Shown: in pieces, positions 1 to 7,530 of the stretch
How the letters are laid out: every line of letters begins with the position of its first letter
Position numbering within the stretch: the stretch's first letter is position 1
Source of the DNA: Lautropia sp.
GTDB taxonomy: Bacteria > Pseudomonadota > Gammaproteobacteria > Burkholderiales > Burkholderiaceae_E
Reading direction: 5' to 3'
Assembly (NCBI GenBank): GCA_013813615.1
Contig: JACCRJ010000013.1
Coordinates: forward strand, 1 to 11,096
Length of the DNA: 11,096 nucleotides
The notes under the pieces: generated by a model
The model's database searches: none
What the model saw: the letters and a program-made list of their open reading frames with translations, nothing else
What the model was told of the DNA's origin: nothing
Made by a program: the position numbers and the translations under genes

Positions 1-193
1 CGATGGTGCCGCGCGCCTTCAGATGGTCGACCGCCTGCTCGAGTTCACTGGCCTTGCGAGCGGTGATGACCAACTCCGCGCCCATGTCGCCGAGCGCTTC
101 CGCGATCCGCAGGCCCAGTCCGCGCGACCCGCCCGTGATGATCGCCTTGCGTCCGGTGAGGTCGAACAGAGCCGCAGCGCTCCTGGAATTCAT
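1..193 (-). CDS. Short-chain dehydrogenase/reductase (SDR), N-terminal part, runs off left edge
   Basis: The first 64 codons of an SDR-family oxidoreductase are present; the rest lies beyond base 1. The N-terminus reaches the Rossmann nucleotide-binding motif TGGSRGLG at residues 20-27, preceded by a hydrophobic beta strand (KAIIT) and followed by the usual helix and second strand (LVITARK). This is the classical SDR pattern; the catalytic Ser-Tyr-Lys is not in the window. The ATG at 191-193 is chosen because GGGAGA lies just upstream and the first residues fit the family. The gene starts 20 bases after the thiolase stop, so it is probably the next gene of the same operon. It may act on a hydroxyacyl- or ketoacyl-CoA intermediate, but the substrate cannot be told from this fragment. 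Family assignment is firm, function is not. Confidence 0.88.
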   Translation of the reverse strand, partial: MNSRSAAALFDLTGRKAIITGGSRGLGLRIAEALGDMGAELVITARKASELEQAVDHLKARGTI

Positions 194-213
194 TCGGCGT
201 CTCCCATCATGGA

Positions 214-1392
214 TCAGGCAATCTCGAACAGGCCGGCGGCGCCCATGCCGCCGCCGACGCACATGGTGACGACGGCGTACTTCGCCTTGCGGCGCCGTCC
301 TTCCATCAGCGCATGGCCGGTCAACCGCTGGCCGCTCATGCCGTAGGGGTGGCCGACCGCGATGGCGCCGCCGTCGACGTTCAGCCGGTCGTCCGGTATC
401 CCCAGGCGGTCCCGGCAGTAGATCACTTGCACGGCGAACGCTTCGTTAAGCTCCCACAGGTCGATATCGTCCACGTTGAGCCCGCTGCGCTCGAGCAGCT
501 TCGGTACGGCGAACACCGGGCCGATGCCCATCTCGTCCGGCTCGCAGCCGGCGACCGCGAAGCCGCGGAAGTATCCAAGCGGCTTCAAGCCCCGCCGTTG
601 CGCGAGCCCGGCCTCCATCACCACGCACGCGCCGGCGCCGTCTGAGAACTGGCTGGCGTTGCCCGCTGAAATGACGCCACCTTCGACGGCCGGCCGGATC
701 GCAGCCACCCCTTCCAGCGTGGTGTCCGGTCGGCGGCCTTCGTCGTCGGCAAGGGTGACCTCGCGCATGCCCAGCTGGCCGGTCGCCTTGTCCGCGACAC
801 CCATGGTGACGGTAATGGGCACGATCTCTTCCTTGAACCGGCCCGCCTGCGCCGCTGCCGCCGCGCGCTGCTGGCTGCGCACGCCGTACTCATCCATCTT
901 GTCGCGGCTGATCCGGTAGCGCTTGGCCACCATCTCGGCCGTCTGCAGCATCGGCCAGTAGATCTCCGGCTTCGCCTGCATCAGGAGCTTGTCCCTCAGC
1001 ATATGCGTGTTCATCTCGTTCTGCACGCACGAGATGGACTCGAGGCCCCCGGCGACGAAAATGTCGGCCTCGCCGGCGATGACGCGTTGCGCCGCCATTG
1101 CAATCGTCTGCAGCCCCGACGAGCAGAAGCGGTTGACGGTCGCACCGCTGACGGTGACGGGGCACCCCGCCGCCAGCGCCACCTGCCGCGCGATGTTGCC
1201 GCCGGTCGCGCCCTCGGGAGTGGCGCAACCCATCAGCACGTCCTCGACCTCCGCCGGATCGAGGCCGGCGCGCGCGATGGCCGCCCGCACCACATGGCCC
1301 CCCATGGTTGCCCCGTGCGTCATGTTGAGGGCGCCGCGCCAGCTCTTTGCGAGGCCGGTACGGGCCGTGGAGACGATTACCGCTTCACGCAT
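214..1392 (-). CDS. Acetyl-CoA C-acyltransferase (thiolase)
   Basis: A 392-residue thiolase, the normal length for the family. It catalyses thiolytic cleavage of a 3-ketoacyl-CoA by CoA (or the reverse condensation), the last step of a beta-oxidation round, in the cytoplasm. The nucleophilic Cys is C90 in [15 protein letters not shown] is at 316-320; the catalytic His is H348 in [14 protein letters not shown]; the second Cys is C378 in CVGGGMG. All catalytic residues are present, so it should be active. The HPYGMSG variant differs from the more usual HPLGASG, a position near the active site that may reflect substrate preference. The ATG at 1390-1392 has AGGAG six bases upstream. The start lies 15 bases after the stop of the bifunctional hydratase/dehydrogenase, which would supply its ketoacyl-CoA substrate. 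Degradative thiolase is more likely than biosynthetic acetoacetyl-CoA thiolase from the context, but sequence alone does not settle chain length. Confidence 0.95.
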   Translation of the reverse strand: MREAVIVSTARTGLAKSWRGALNMTHGATMGGHVVRAAIARAGLDPAEVEDVLMGCATPEGATGGNIARQVALAAGCPVTVSGATVNRFCSSGLQTIAMAAQRVIAGEADIFVAGGLESISCVQNEMNTHMLRDKLLMQAKPEIYWPMLQTAEMVAKRYRISRDKMDEYGVRSQQRAAAAAQAGRFKEEIVPITVTMGVADKATGQLGMREVTLADDEGRRPDTTLEGVAAIRPAVEGGVISAGNASQFSDGAGACVVMEAGLAQRRGLKPLGYFRGFAVAGCEPDEMGIGPVFAVPKLLERSGLNVDDIDLWELNEAFAVQVIYCRDRLGIPDDRLNVDGGAIAVGHPYGMSGQRLTGHALMEGRRRKAKYAVVTMCVGGGMGAAGLFEIA

Positions 1393-1407
1393 CTTGCGCT
1401 CCTGATG

Positions 1408-3501
1408 TCAGCCATTGAACGACTTGCCTTCGGCGGCCAGCTTCGCCAGCAACGGCGCCGGCGTCCAGAAGGCGGGGTCGCCGTGCGGGTTCGCCGCGAA
1501 CTGCTTCATGCGGTCGACGACGCCGTAGAGCCCCATCATGTCCGCGTACAGCATGGGACCGCCCCGGTGCAGCGGAAAACCGTAGCCGGTGAGGTAGATC
1601 ATGTCGATGTCGGAGGCGCGCATCGCGATGCCTTCCTCGAGAATCTTCGCGCCTTCGTTGACGAGGGCGAGCAGCAGCCGGTGCACGATCTCGTCGTCGC
1701 TGATCCGGCGCGGCGCGACGCCGATCTCCTGCCGGTGCCGGGTGATCAGGTCGTCGATGACCGGGTCCGGCAGCGCGTCGCGCTTGCCCGGGTCGTAGCG
1801 ATACATGCCGGCGCCGGTCTTCTGGCCGAACCGGCCGAGTTCGCAGACCTTGTCCAGCAGCCGCGGATACTTCATGTCAGGCCGCTCGACATAGCGGCGC
1901 TTGCGGATGTACCAGCCGACGTCGTTGCCGGCCAGGTCGCCCATGCGGAACGGCCCCATCGCGAAACCCCACTTCTCGACCGCCCTGTCGACCTTCTGCG
2001 GGCTCGCGCCCACCTCCACCAGGTATCCCGCCTGGCGGAAATACTGCTCGATCATCCGGTTGCCGATGAATCCGTCGCAGACGCCGGAGACGACGCCCGT
2101 CTTGCGGATCTTCTTCGACAGCTTCATCGTCGTGGCCAGCACGTCCTTGGCGGTCTCTCTCCCGCGCACGATCTCCAGCAACTTCATCACGTTGGCCGGG
2201 CTGAAGAAGTGGGTGCCGATCACGTCCTGCGGCCGCTGGGTGAAGGCGGCGATCTGGTCGAGGTTCAATGTCGAGGTGTTGCTGGCGAGGATGGCGCCGG
2301 GCTTCATCACCGCATCCAGCTGGCCGAACACCTTCTCCTTCACCGCCATGTCCTCGAACACGGCCTCGATCACGATGTCGGCATCCTTCAGGTCGGCGTA
2401 GGAGAGCGTCGGTTTCAGCATGCCCATCCGCTTCTCGACGTCCTCCGGCTTGAGGCGGCCTTTGCGGGCGGAGTTCTCGTAGTTCTTGCGGATGGTGGCG
2501 AGGCCCTTGTCGAGCGCCTCCCGGGATGTCTCCAGGATCGTGACCGGAATCCCCGCATTGACGAAGTTCATGGCGATGCCGCCGCCCATCGTACCTGCGC
2601 CGATCACGGCGGCGGCCTTGATTTCCCGCACCGGTGTATCCGGCGAAACGTCCGGGATCTTGCTGGCGGCGCGCTCGCCGAAGAACGCGTGGCGCAGCGC
2701 CCGCGATTCCGGCGTCTGCAGCAGTTCGACGAACAGGCGTCGCTCCTCCTTCAAGCCCTCCTCGAACGGCAGCTTGACCGCGGCGGTGATCGCGTCGATG
2801 CACTTGACCGGCGCCGGCAGGTGCCGCGCCACCGACTGTGCCATGTTGCGCGCGAAGCGCAGGAACGCTTCCGCATCCGGCGATTCGATCGAGCGGTCGC
2901 GTACCCTGGGCCTGCCCCGGTTCCCGGCCACCACCTGCCTGGCGAACGCGACGGCGTTCCCGGTCAGGTCGGCATCGAAAAGCGCGTCGAAGAGCTGTGT
3001 GCCCTTGAACTTCTCCGACGGGACGGGATTGCCGCTGACGATGATGTTCACCGCCATCTCGAGCGGAACCACCCGGGGCAGCCGCTGGGTACCGCCCGCG
3101 CCGGGCACCAGGCCGAGCTTCACTTCCGGCAGGGCGATCTGCGCCCCTGAAAGGGCCACCCGGTAATGACAGCCGAGTGCAAGCTCGAGGCCTCCGCCCA
3201 TGCAGACCGAATGGATGGCCGCGATCACCGGCTTGGCTGCGCCTTCGACCGTGCGGATCACCGTGCCGAGGTTGGGTTCGGCCAGCGCCTTCGGCGTATT
3301 GAATTCGCGGATGTCGGCGCCGCCGGAAAACGCGCTGCCGGCGCCGGTGATCACGACCGCGGATACTGCCGGGTCCGCCTCTGCCCGGCGCACGCCCTGC
3401 ACGATGCCGGTCCGCAACTCGTGGCCCAGCCCGTTCACCGGGGGGTTCGCCAGGGTGATGATCGCGATGCCGTCTTGGGTGGTGTAGGGGGCCTGAGTCA
3501 T
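1408..3501 (-). CDS. Bifunctional enoyl-CoA hydratase / 3-hydroxyacyl-CoA dehydrogenase (FadB/FadJ/PimF-like)
   Basis: A 697-residue fusion performing the two middle steps of beta-oxidation: hydration of trans-2-enoyl-CoA, then NAD-dependent oxidation of the L-3-hydroxyacyl-CoA. The N-terminal crotonase domain (about 1-190) has the oxyanion-hole region FSGGADI, and two Glu 20 residues apart, E106 (GGGLELA) and E126 (LPEVKLG), matching the catalytic pair of E. coli FadB. The dehydrogenase domain begins near residue 294 with the NAD-binding motif GAGTMGGG (about 301-308). The catalytic His and Glu are H431 (GTHFFSP) and E443, with the CDGFIGNR motif near 475-482. Two C-terminal dehydrogenase dimerisation-type domains follow (about 480-570 and 600-690). 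The length resembles peroxisomal-type bifunctional enzymes and PimF of dicarboxylate degradation; no thiolase domain is fused, and a separate thiolase follows 15 bases downstream. The gene starts 151 bases after the ABC transporter genes. The upstream ribosome site (GAGAGAC) is weak. Fine substrate range is unknown. Confidence 0.95.
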   Translation of the reverse strand: MTQAPYTTQDGIAIITLANPPVNGLGHELRTGIVQGVRRAEADPAVSAVVITGAGSAFSGGADIREFNTPKALAEPNLGTVIRTVEGAAKPVIAAIHSVCMGGGLELALGCHYRVALSGAQIALPEVKLGLVPGAGGTQRLPRVVPLEMAVNIIVSGNPVPSEKFKGTQLFDALFDADLTGNAVAFARQVVAGNRGRPRVRDRSIESPDAEAFLRFARNMAQSVARHLPAPVKCIDAITAAVKLPFEEGLKEERRLFVELLQTPESRALRHAFFGERAASKIPDVSPDTPVREIKAAAVIGAGTMGGGIAMNFVNAGIPVTILETSREALDKGLATIRKNYENSARKGRLKPEDVEKRMGMLKPTLSYADLKDADIVIEAVFEDMAVKEKVFGQLDAVMKPGAILASNTSTLNLDQIAAFTQRPQDVIGTHFFSPANVMKLLEIVRGRETAKDVLATTMKLSKKIRKTGVVSGVCDGFIGNRMIEQYFRQAGYLVEVGASPQKVDRAVEKWGFAMGPFRMGDLAGNDVGWYIRKRRYVERPDMKYPRLLDKVCELGRFGQKTGAGMYRYDPGKRDALPDPVIDDLITRHRQEIGVAPRRISDDEIVHRLLLALVNEGAKILEEGIAMRASDIDMIYLTGYGFPLHRGGPMLYADMMGLYGVVDRMKQFAANPHGDPAFWTPAPLLAKLAAEGKSFNG

Positions 3502-3652
3502 GTCTCTCTCAAAAATAGAACGCTCGTGCGCTTATGCGGCGCAAGCCTGGCGTCCGGGAGCGGGCGCGCTGCGGATCCTGCCGGTCAAGCTGCTGTCGTG
3601 CTGCCACTGCGAAGTTTACAGGCTCGGCGCGCCTCTCGTCGAAGCGGCGAAT
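3502..3652 (-). other. 151-base gap between livF and the bifunctional beta-oxidation gene
   Basis: This is the largest non-coding gap inside the cluster. Read on the minus strand it contains a small inverted repeat (TGCGC arms at 3527-3531 and 3539-3543, seven-base loop) and, nearer the gene, a TTCTATTTTT stretch. The T-rich stretch is eight bases away from the stem, so it is a poor intrinsic terminator. I see no convincing -35/-10 pair. The gap may hold an internal promoter or an mRNA processing site separating transporter from catabolic genes, but nothing here proves it. No small gene is supported. Confidence 0.4.
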
Positions 3653-4354
3653 TCATACCTCGAGCCAATCGCGCCGTATTGCGGCCGCACCTGCGAGCTC
3701 CGCGGGTGTGCCCTCGAACACGATGGCGCCGTGACCCATCACGTAGACGCGTTGTGAGATCTCCAGCGCGATCGCAAGTTTCTGCTCGATCAGCAGCACC
3801 GAAATGCCGCGTGACTTCAGCTCCTGCAGGTAGCGGGCGACCAACTCGACGATCTTCGGCGCAAGGCCCTCGGTCGGCTCATCGATCATGATCAGTTCGG
3901 GGTTGCCCAGCAGGCTTCGGCAGAGCGTGAGCATCTGCTGCTCGCCGCCCGACAGCACGCCGGCCGGGGTGTGCTGCCGCTCCTTCAGCCGGGGGAACAT
4001 CCGGTACATGTCTTCGAGGCTCCAGGCGGAGCCGACTAGAGACCGCGCCGGCGGCTTCTGGCCGAGCAGCAGGTTCTGCTCGACGGTGAGCGTCGGGAAG
4101 ATGTCGCGGCTTTCGGGAACATAGCCGATGCCGCGGTTGGCGATCTGGAAAGCCTTGCAGCCGACCAGTTCGTCGCCGTGAAAGCGGACCGAGCCCTTGC
4201 AGTCCACCAGGCCCATGATGGCCTTCGCGGTCGTGGAGCGGCCGACGCCGTTGCGCCCCAGCAGGCTGACGATCTCACCCTTGCGGATCCGCAGGTCGAC
4301 GCCATGCAGGACGTGGCTCTTGCCGTAGTACGCATGAAGGTCGCGGACCTCCAT
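3653..4354 (-). CDS. livF: Branched-chain-type ABC importer ATP-binding protein LivF
   Basis: The second ATPase of the Liv-type importer, 233 residues from the chosen start, the usual LivF length. It hydrolyses ATP on the cytoplasmic face together with LivG. Motifs: Walker A GRNGVGRST (33-41), LivF-type Q-loop region YVPESRDIFP (78-87), intact signature LSGGEQQ (134-140), Walker B LIMIDE (154-159), and EQ in the switch position (190-191), where LivF proteins commonly carry Gln instead of His. The odd point is Walker A: the invariant Lys is Arg (R39, codon CGC at 4238-4240), a change that often impairs ATP binding or hydrolysis. The start at ATG 4352-4354 is preferred because MEVRDLHAYYG matches the family N-terminus and GGAGG lies ten bases upstream. 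An alternative GTG at 4421-4423 overlaps the livG stop as GTGA and would add 23 unremarkable residues. Subunit identity is firm; the transported substrate is not known. Confidence 0.93.
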   Translation of the reverse strand: MEVRDLHAYYGKSHVLHGVDLRIRKGEIVSLLGRNGVGRSTTAKAIMGLVDCKGSVRFHGDELVGCKAFQIANRGIGYVPESRDIFPTLTVEQNLLLGQKPPARSLVGSAWSLEDMYRMFPRLKERQHTPAGVLSGGEQQMLTLCRSLLGNPELIMIDEPTEGLAPKIVELVARYLQELKSRGISVLLIEQKLAIALEISQRVYVMGHGAIVFEGTPAELAGAAAIRRDWLEV

Positions 4355-4364
4355 GAGCGCCTCG

Positions 4365-4369
4365 CCTCC
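4365..4369 (-). promoter_or_regulatory. Ribosome binding site deciding the livF start
   Basis: GGAGG on the minus strand, ten bases before the ATG at 4352-4354. It favours the 233-residue LivF over the 256-residue form that would begin with GTG at 4421-4423. GAGG also occurs about seven bases before the GTG, so the longer form is not excluded. Confidence 0.5.
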
Positions 4370-4419
4370 GCCGTGCGTGCCGCTCAGGCCGTCACCCGGG
4401 TCCGGAACCGCGGCCGCGC

Positions 4420-5205
4420 TCACGCCGCCGCCTCGCGGGCGGCAGGCTTGCCGAGATAGGCCTCCTGCACCGCAGCGTTGGCGCGGATGCCGGCAGGCGC
4501 GTCGGTGGCGATGATTTCCCCGTAGACCAGCACCGAGATGCGGTCCGCCAGGTCGAAGACCACGCCCATGTCGTGCTCCACCATCACCAGTGTCTTGCCT
4601 TCGGTCATCTTGCGGATCAGCGCCACCGCCTGCTGGCTTTCGGAGCGGCTCATGCCGGCGGTGGGTTCGTCGAGCAGGATCATGTCCGCGCCGCTCGCCA
4701 CCGTGATGCCGATCTCCAATGCCCGCTGCTCGGCGTAGGTGAGGTTGGCAGCCAGCGTCTCGCGCCGGTAGCGCAGCCCGATCTGGGTCATGATGTCTTG
4801 CGCCCGGTCGGCCGCGTCCCGCAGTCGGGAGAGGCGGTGCCAGAACGAATAGCGGTAACCAAGGGAATAGAGCGTCGCACAGCGGATGTTTTCGAACACC
4901 GACAGCCGGGGAAAGATGTTGGTGATCTGGAAGCTGCGCGACAGGCCCATCCGGTTGATCCGGTACGGCGGCAGGCCGGTGATCGGCTGGCCCTTCAATT
5001 CGATGGTGCCGCTGGTCACCGCAAGCCGCCCTGAGATCAGGTGGAACAGCGTCGATTTGCCGGCGCCGTTGGGGCCGATCAGCGCATGGCGTTCGCCCCT
5101 CGGCACGTCGAGGGTGACCCCGCGGATGATCTCGGTCCGGCCGAAGGATTTGCGCACGTCGGTGAGCCTGAGCGCGCTGGCGCAGACTGCCTGCTGATCG
5201 CTCAT
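4420..5205 (-). CDS. livG: Branched-chain-type ABC importer ATP-binding protein LivG
   Basis: The first ATPase of the importer, 261 residues, normal for LivG. Motifs: canonical Walker A GPNGAGKS (44-51, K50), Q-loop Gln in RSFQ (Q93) followed by the LivG-type IFPRLSVFENI, Walker B MILLDE (175-180, E180), and the switch His in VEHDM (H211). The ABC signature is unusual: LTYAEQ at 155-160 (bases 4726-4743), where LivG proteins normally have L-x-Y-G-[DEQ]-Q. The conserved Gly is Ala (codon GCC). The C-terminus carries the LivG-type tail ending near EAYLG (248-252). The start ATG at 5203-5205 overlaps the livM stop as ATGA, indicating translational coupling, with GGAG upstream. Longer open frames upstream are out-of-frame noise inside livM. 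It should form a heterodimer with LivF beneath LivH/LivM. Identity is firm, substrate unknown. Confidence 0.95.
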   Translation of the reverse strand: MSDQQAVCASALRLTDVRKSFGRTEIIRGVTLDVPRGERHALIGPNGAGKSTLFHLISGRLAVTSGTIELKGQPITGLPPYRINRMGLSRSFQITNIFPRLSVFENIRCATLYSLGYRYSFWHRLSRLRDAADRAQDIMTQIGLRYRRETLAANLTYAEQRALEIGITVASGADMILLDEPTAGMSRSESQQAVALIRKMTEGKTLVMVEHDMGVVFDLADRISVLVYGEIIATDAPAGIRANAAVQEAYLGKPAAREAAA

Positions 5206-6500
5206 AGCAGGCGCTCCCGTTCCACGAGTAGCTGGATATCGCTTTGCACGTCGTCCCAATCCCTGCGAAAGCGCCGGCGCATGACGTTGAACGACATCGC
5301 CCCGGCCAACGTCGTGCCGAGCGCCATTACCCAGGTGCTGCCGGCGGCGGCATCGAACGGCAGACCGAAGAGATGGGCGACGGTGGAACGGGCCGACTCG
5401 AGCGACAGGTGGTAGCCGAACTCGATGATCATGATGACGCCAAGCGCCAGCAGCAGCGCGCTCATCAGCAGCCCGGTGTAGCCGTCGCGCAGCCGCCCGA
5501 ACAGGCGATGCTTGAGCACCCTCAGGTTCATCAGGATCAGCGACGCGACCCCGCCGGGCGCGTACATCACCATCAGCACGAAGAAGGCGCCAAGGTAAAG
5601 CTGCCATGCCTTGGTGTAATCCGACAGGGCAACCGCGAAGAAGATGAAAATCACCGCGCCCAGGATCGGCCCGAAGAAGAACATGGCGCCGCCGATGAAG
5701 GCCGCAAGCAGCACGCCGCCGGAGCGCAGCGCCGAAACGTTTTCCGCCGTCACCAGTTCGAAGTTGATGGCGGTCAACCCCCCGGCAATGCCGGCGAAGA
5801 AAGCCGATACCACCACCACGATGAAGCGCACCTGGCGGGTGCTGTAGCCGATGAACTCGACCCGCTCCGGGTTGTCGCGCACCGCGTTGGAGATGCGTCC
5901 GAGCGGCGTCCGGGAGAAGGCAAACATCGCCAGCATCGAGACGAAGCACCAGACGGCGATCAGGTAGTAGACCTGGATCCCGGGACCGAACGTGATGCCT
6001 GCGACGGGTGTTCCCATCACGCGGTTCGTCGAAACGCCGCCTTCGCCGCCGAAGAATCCCGGGAACATCAGCGAGGCCGCATGAACCATTTCGCCGATGC
6101 CGAGCGTGATCATCGCAAAAGGCGTGCCGGCGGTCTTGGTGGTGAGATAGCCGAAGATCACCCCGAAAAAGGCGCCGGCCACGCCGCCTACCAGCGGCAG
6201 CAGGGCCACCGACAGCGGACTCACCAGCGCGGACTCCGACGCGCTGATCCAGTTGAGCGCGTGGATGGCGAAGTAAGCCCCGAGTCCGGAGTAGACGGCA
6301 TGGCCGAAGGAGAGCATCCCCCCTTGGCCGAAGATGACGTTGTAGGAGAGGCAGAAGATCACGAACACGCCCATCTGGGAGAGCAGCGTGATGGCGAAGC
6401 CGCCGGTGAAGATCAGCGGCAGCACCGCCAGGATCAGCGCGGTGCCGATCCAGATGAACCAGCGGCCGGCGTCGGCCGGCTTGTAGCGGATCGTCGCCAT
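5202..6500 (-). CDS. livM: Branched-chain-type ABC importer permease LivM, with C-terminal extension
   Basis: An inner-membrane permease subunit of 432 residues that forms the transport channel with LivH. The LivM hallmark SYNVIFGQGGMLSFGHA is at 52-68, and a cytoplasmic coupling-loop motif (AVRDNPERVEFIGYS, 206-220) contacts the ATPases. Many hydrophobic segments are visible, for example 15-35, 41-58, 95-118, 176-196, 225-245, 262-290 and 300-325. Typical LivM proteins end soon after APGGVASL (314-321). Here about 100 residues follow, with two further likely membrane segments (about 341-361 and 388-405) and a strongly charged tail (RRRFRRDWDD and onward). The start ATG at 6498-6500 overlaps the livH stop as TGATG. 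An in-frame longer start exists but lies inside livH and has no family support. Family assignment is firm. Confidence 0.94.
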   Translation of the reverse strand: MATIRYKPADAGRWFIWIGTALILAVLPLIFTGGFAITLLSQMGVFVIFCLSYNVIFGQGGMLSFGHAVYSGLGAYFAIHALNWISASESALVSPLSVALLPLVGGVAGAFFGVIFGYLTTKTAGTPFAMITLGIGEMVHAASLMFPGFFGGEGGVSTNRVMGTPVAGITFGPGIQVYYLIAVWCFVSMLAMFAFSRTPLGRISNAVRDNPERVEFIGYSTRQVRFIVVVVSAFFAGIAGGLTAINFELVTAENVSALRSGGVLLAAFIGGAMFFFGPILGAVIFIFFAVALSDYTKAWQLYLGAFFVLMVMYAPGGVASLILMNLRVLKHRLFGRLRDGYTGLLMSALLLALGVIMIIEFGYHLSLESARSTVAHLFGLPFDAAAGSTWVMALGTTLAGAMSFNVMRRRFRRDWDDVQSDIQLLVERERLL

Positions 6501-7447
6501 CAGCCTTCCCGGGTTCCCATCAGGCCCCGCGGCCTGAAGATCAGCACCAGCACCAGCAGCAGGTAGGGCAGCACCGGCGCGACCTGTGACAGGGTCAACG
6601 ACAGGATCGGATACGCGTAGTTGCTTGCGGGCACCAGGATCCCGAAGTTCGCGAGGCCGCTTGCCACCGACCAATCGAGAGAGACTGCGAACGTCTGCAG
6701 CAGGCCGATCAGCACCGACGCGACGAAAGCGCCGGCGAGCGAGCCCATGCCGCCCACCACGGTGACGACGAAGATGATGGACCCGACCTGCCCGGCCATC
6801 GAAGGCTCGGTCACGAAGGCGTTGCCGCCGATCACACCGGCCAGCGCCGCCAGCGCAGCGCCACCGCCGAAGACCAGCATGAAGACCTTCGGCACGTCGT
6901 GCCCGAGCGCCTCCACCGTCTCCGGATGCGTCAGCGCCGCCTGGATCACCAGCCCGATCCGGGTGCGGGTGAGCAGCAACCAGAGGCTTGCCATCATGAC
7001 GAGGGCGACCAGCATCATGAAGCCGCGGTAGGTCGGAAAAGCGGTGCTGAAGACGGTGAACAACGGTCCGTCGAGGGTTTCAGGTACCTGATACGGCACC
7101 GCCGCCCTGCCCCAGATCAGCTGTACGATCTCGTAGACGATGTAGGTGAGCCCGAAGGTGAACAGAAGTTCCGGGACGTGGCCGAACCGGTGCACCCGCC
7201 GCAGGCCGTAACGCTCCACCAGCGCCCCGAGGATGCCGACGATCAGCGGCGCCACCAGCAGGGCCGGCCAGAAGCCGACCCATTTCATGGTCTGGTAGGC
7301 GACGTAGGCGCCGAGCATGTAGAACGACGCATGGGCGAAGTTGAGCACGCCCATCATCGAGAAGATCAGCGTGAGGCCGGAAGACAGCATGAACAGCAGC
7401 AGCCCGTAGGACAGGCCGATCAGCGTCTGGATGACGAAGAACTCCAT
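6500..7447 (-). CDS. livH: Branched-chain-type ABC importer permease LivH
   Basis: An inner-membrane permease of 315 residues, about the usual LivH length, partner of LivM. The LivH signature GVLNFAHASFYMLGAY lies at 33-48, and the cytoplasmic coupling motif ALTHPETVEALGHDV at 171-185 contacts an ATPase. Hydrophobic segments are seen near 5-30, 40-52, 60-78, 92-112, 143-160, 186-208, 222-252 and 288-305, with the family-typical C-terminal FRPRGLMG. The ATG at 7445-7447 begins MEFFVIQTLIGLSYG as expected. No good Shine-Dalgarno sequence precedes it, so expression may rely on translation of the preceding binding-protein gene 83 bases upstream. It is followed directly by livM with a one-base overlap. 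Firm family call; substrate not deducible from the permease. Confidence 0.95.
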   Translation of the reverse strand: MEFFVIQTLIGLSYGLLLFMLSSGLTLIFSMMGVLNFAHASFYMLGAYVAYQTMKWVGFWPALLVAPLIVGILGALVERYGLRRVHRFGHVPELLFTFGLTYIVYEIVQLIWGRAAVPYQVPETLDGPLFTVFSTAFPTYRGFMMLVALVMMASLWLLLTRTRIGLVIQAALTHPETVEALGHDVPKVFMLVFGGGAALAALAGVIGGNAFVTEPSMAGQVGSIIFVVTVVGGMGSLAGAFVASVLIGLLQTFAVSLDWSVASGLANFGILVPASNYAYPILSLTLSQVAPVLPYLLLVLVLIFRPRGLMGTREG

Positions 7448-7530
7448 GGGCGCGCCTAGCAGCCGGCAGGCGTGAGCCGGCCGGTCGTGAGGATCATGTC
7501 GACGGTGCTGGGGGCGCTGGCGCGCTCAGA

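Noticed and set aside
1003..3150. 715-codon open frame on the plus strand opposite the hydratase/dehydrogenase and thiolase genes
   Set aside because: Antisense to two well-supported enzymes. The product is Arg/His/Asp/Val-rich with no recognisable domain, the usual result of GC-rich third codon positions on the opposite strand.
3516..3543. Stem plus TTCTATTTTT as a terminator between livF and the beta-oxidation genes
   Set aside because: The stem is only five pairs, and eight bases separate it from the interrupted T-rich stretch, so it does not fit an intrinsic terminator.
5206..5949. Upstream extension of the livG frame (to 509 residues)
   Set aside because: The extra 248 residues lie inside livM out of frame, are Arg/Ala-rich and have no ABC homology. 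The ATGA overlap at 5202-5205 gives the real start.
5244..6566. 440-codon plus-strand open frame opposite livM and the end of livH
   Set aside because: Composition is dominated by His, Arg, Glu, Asp and Gln, the mirror image of hydrophobic permease codons; no domain.
6501..6674. Upstream extension of the livM frame (to 490 residues)
   Set aside because: It overlaps livH by more than 170 bases with non-membrane, Pro/Arg/Gly-rich sequence; the TGATG junction gives a family-consistent start.
7445..7456. catgggcgcgcc shared between the livH start and bases near 10685-10696
   Set aside because: A 12-base GC-rich match around a GGCGCGCC palindrome, with no consistent position relative to genes; probably coincidence.
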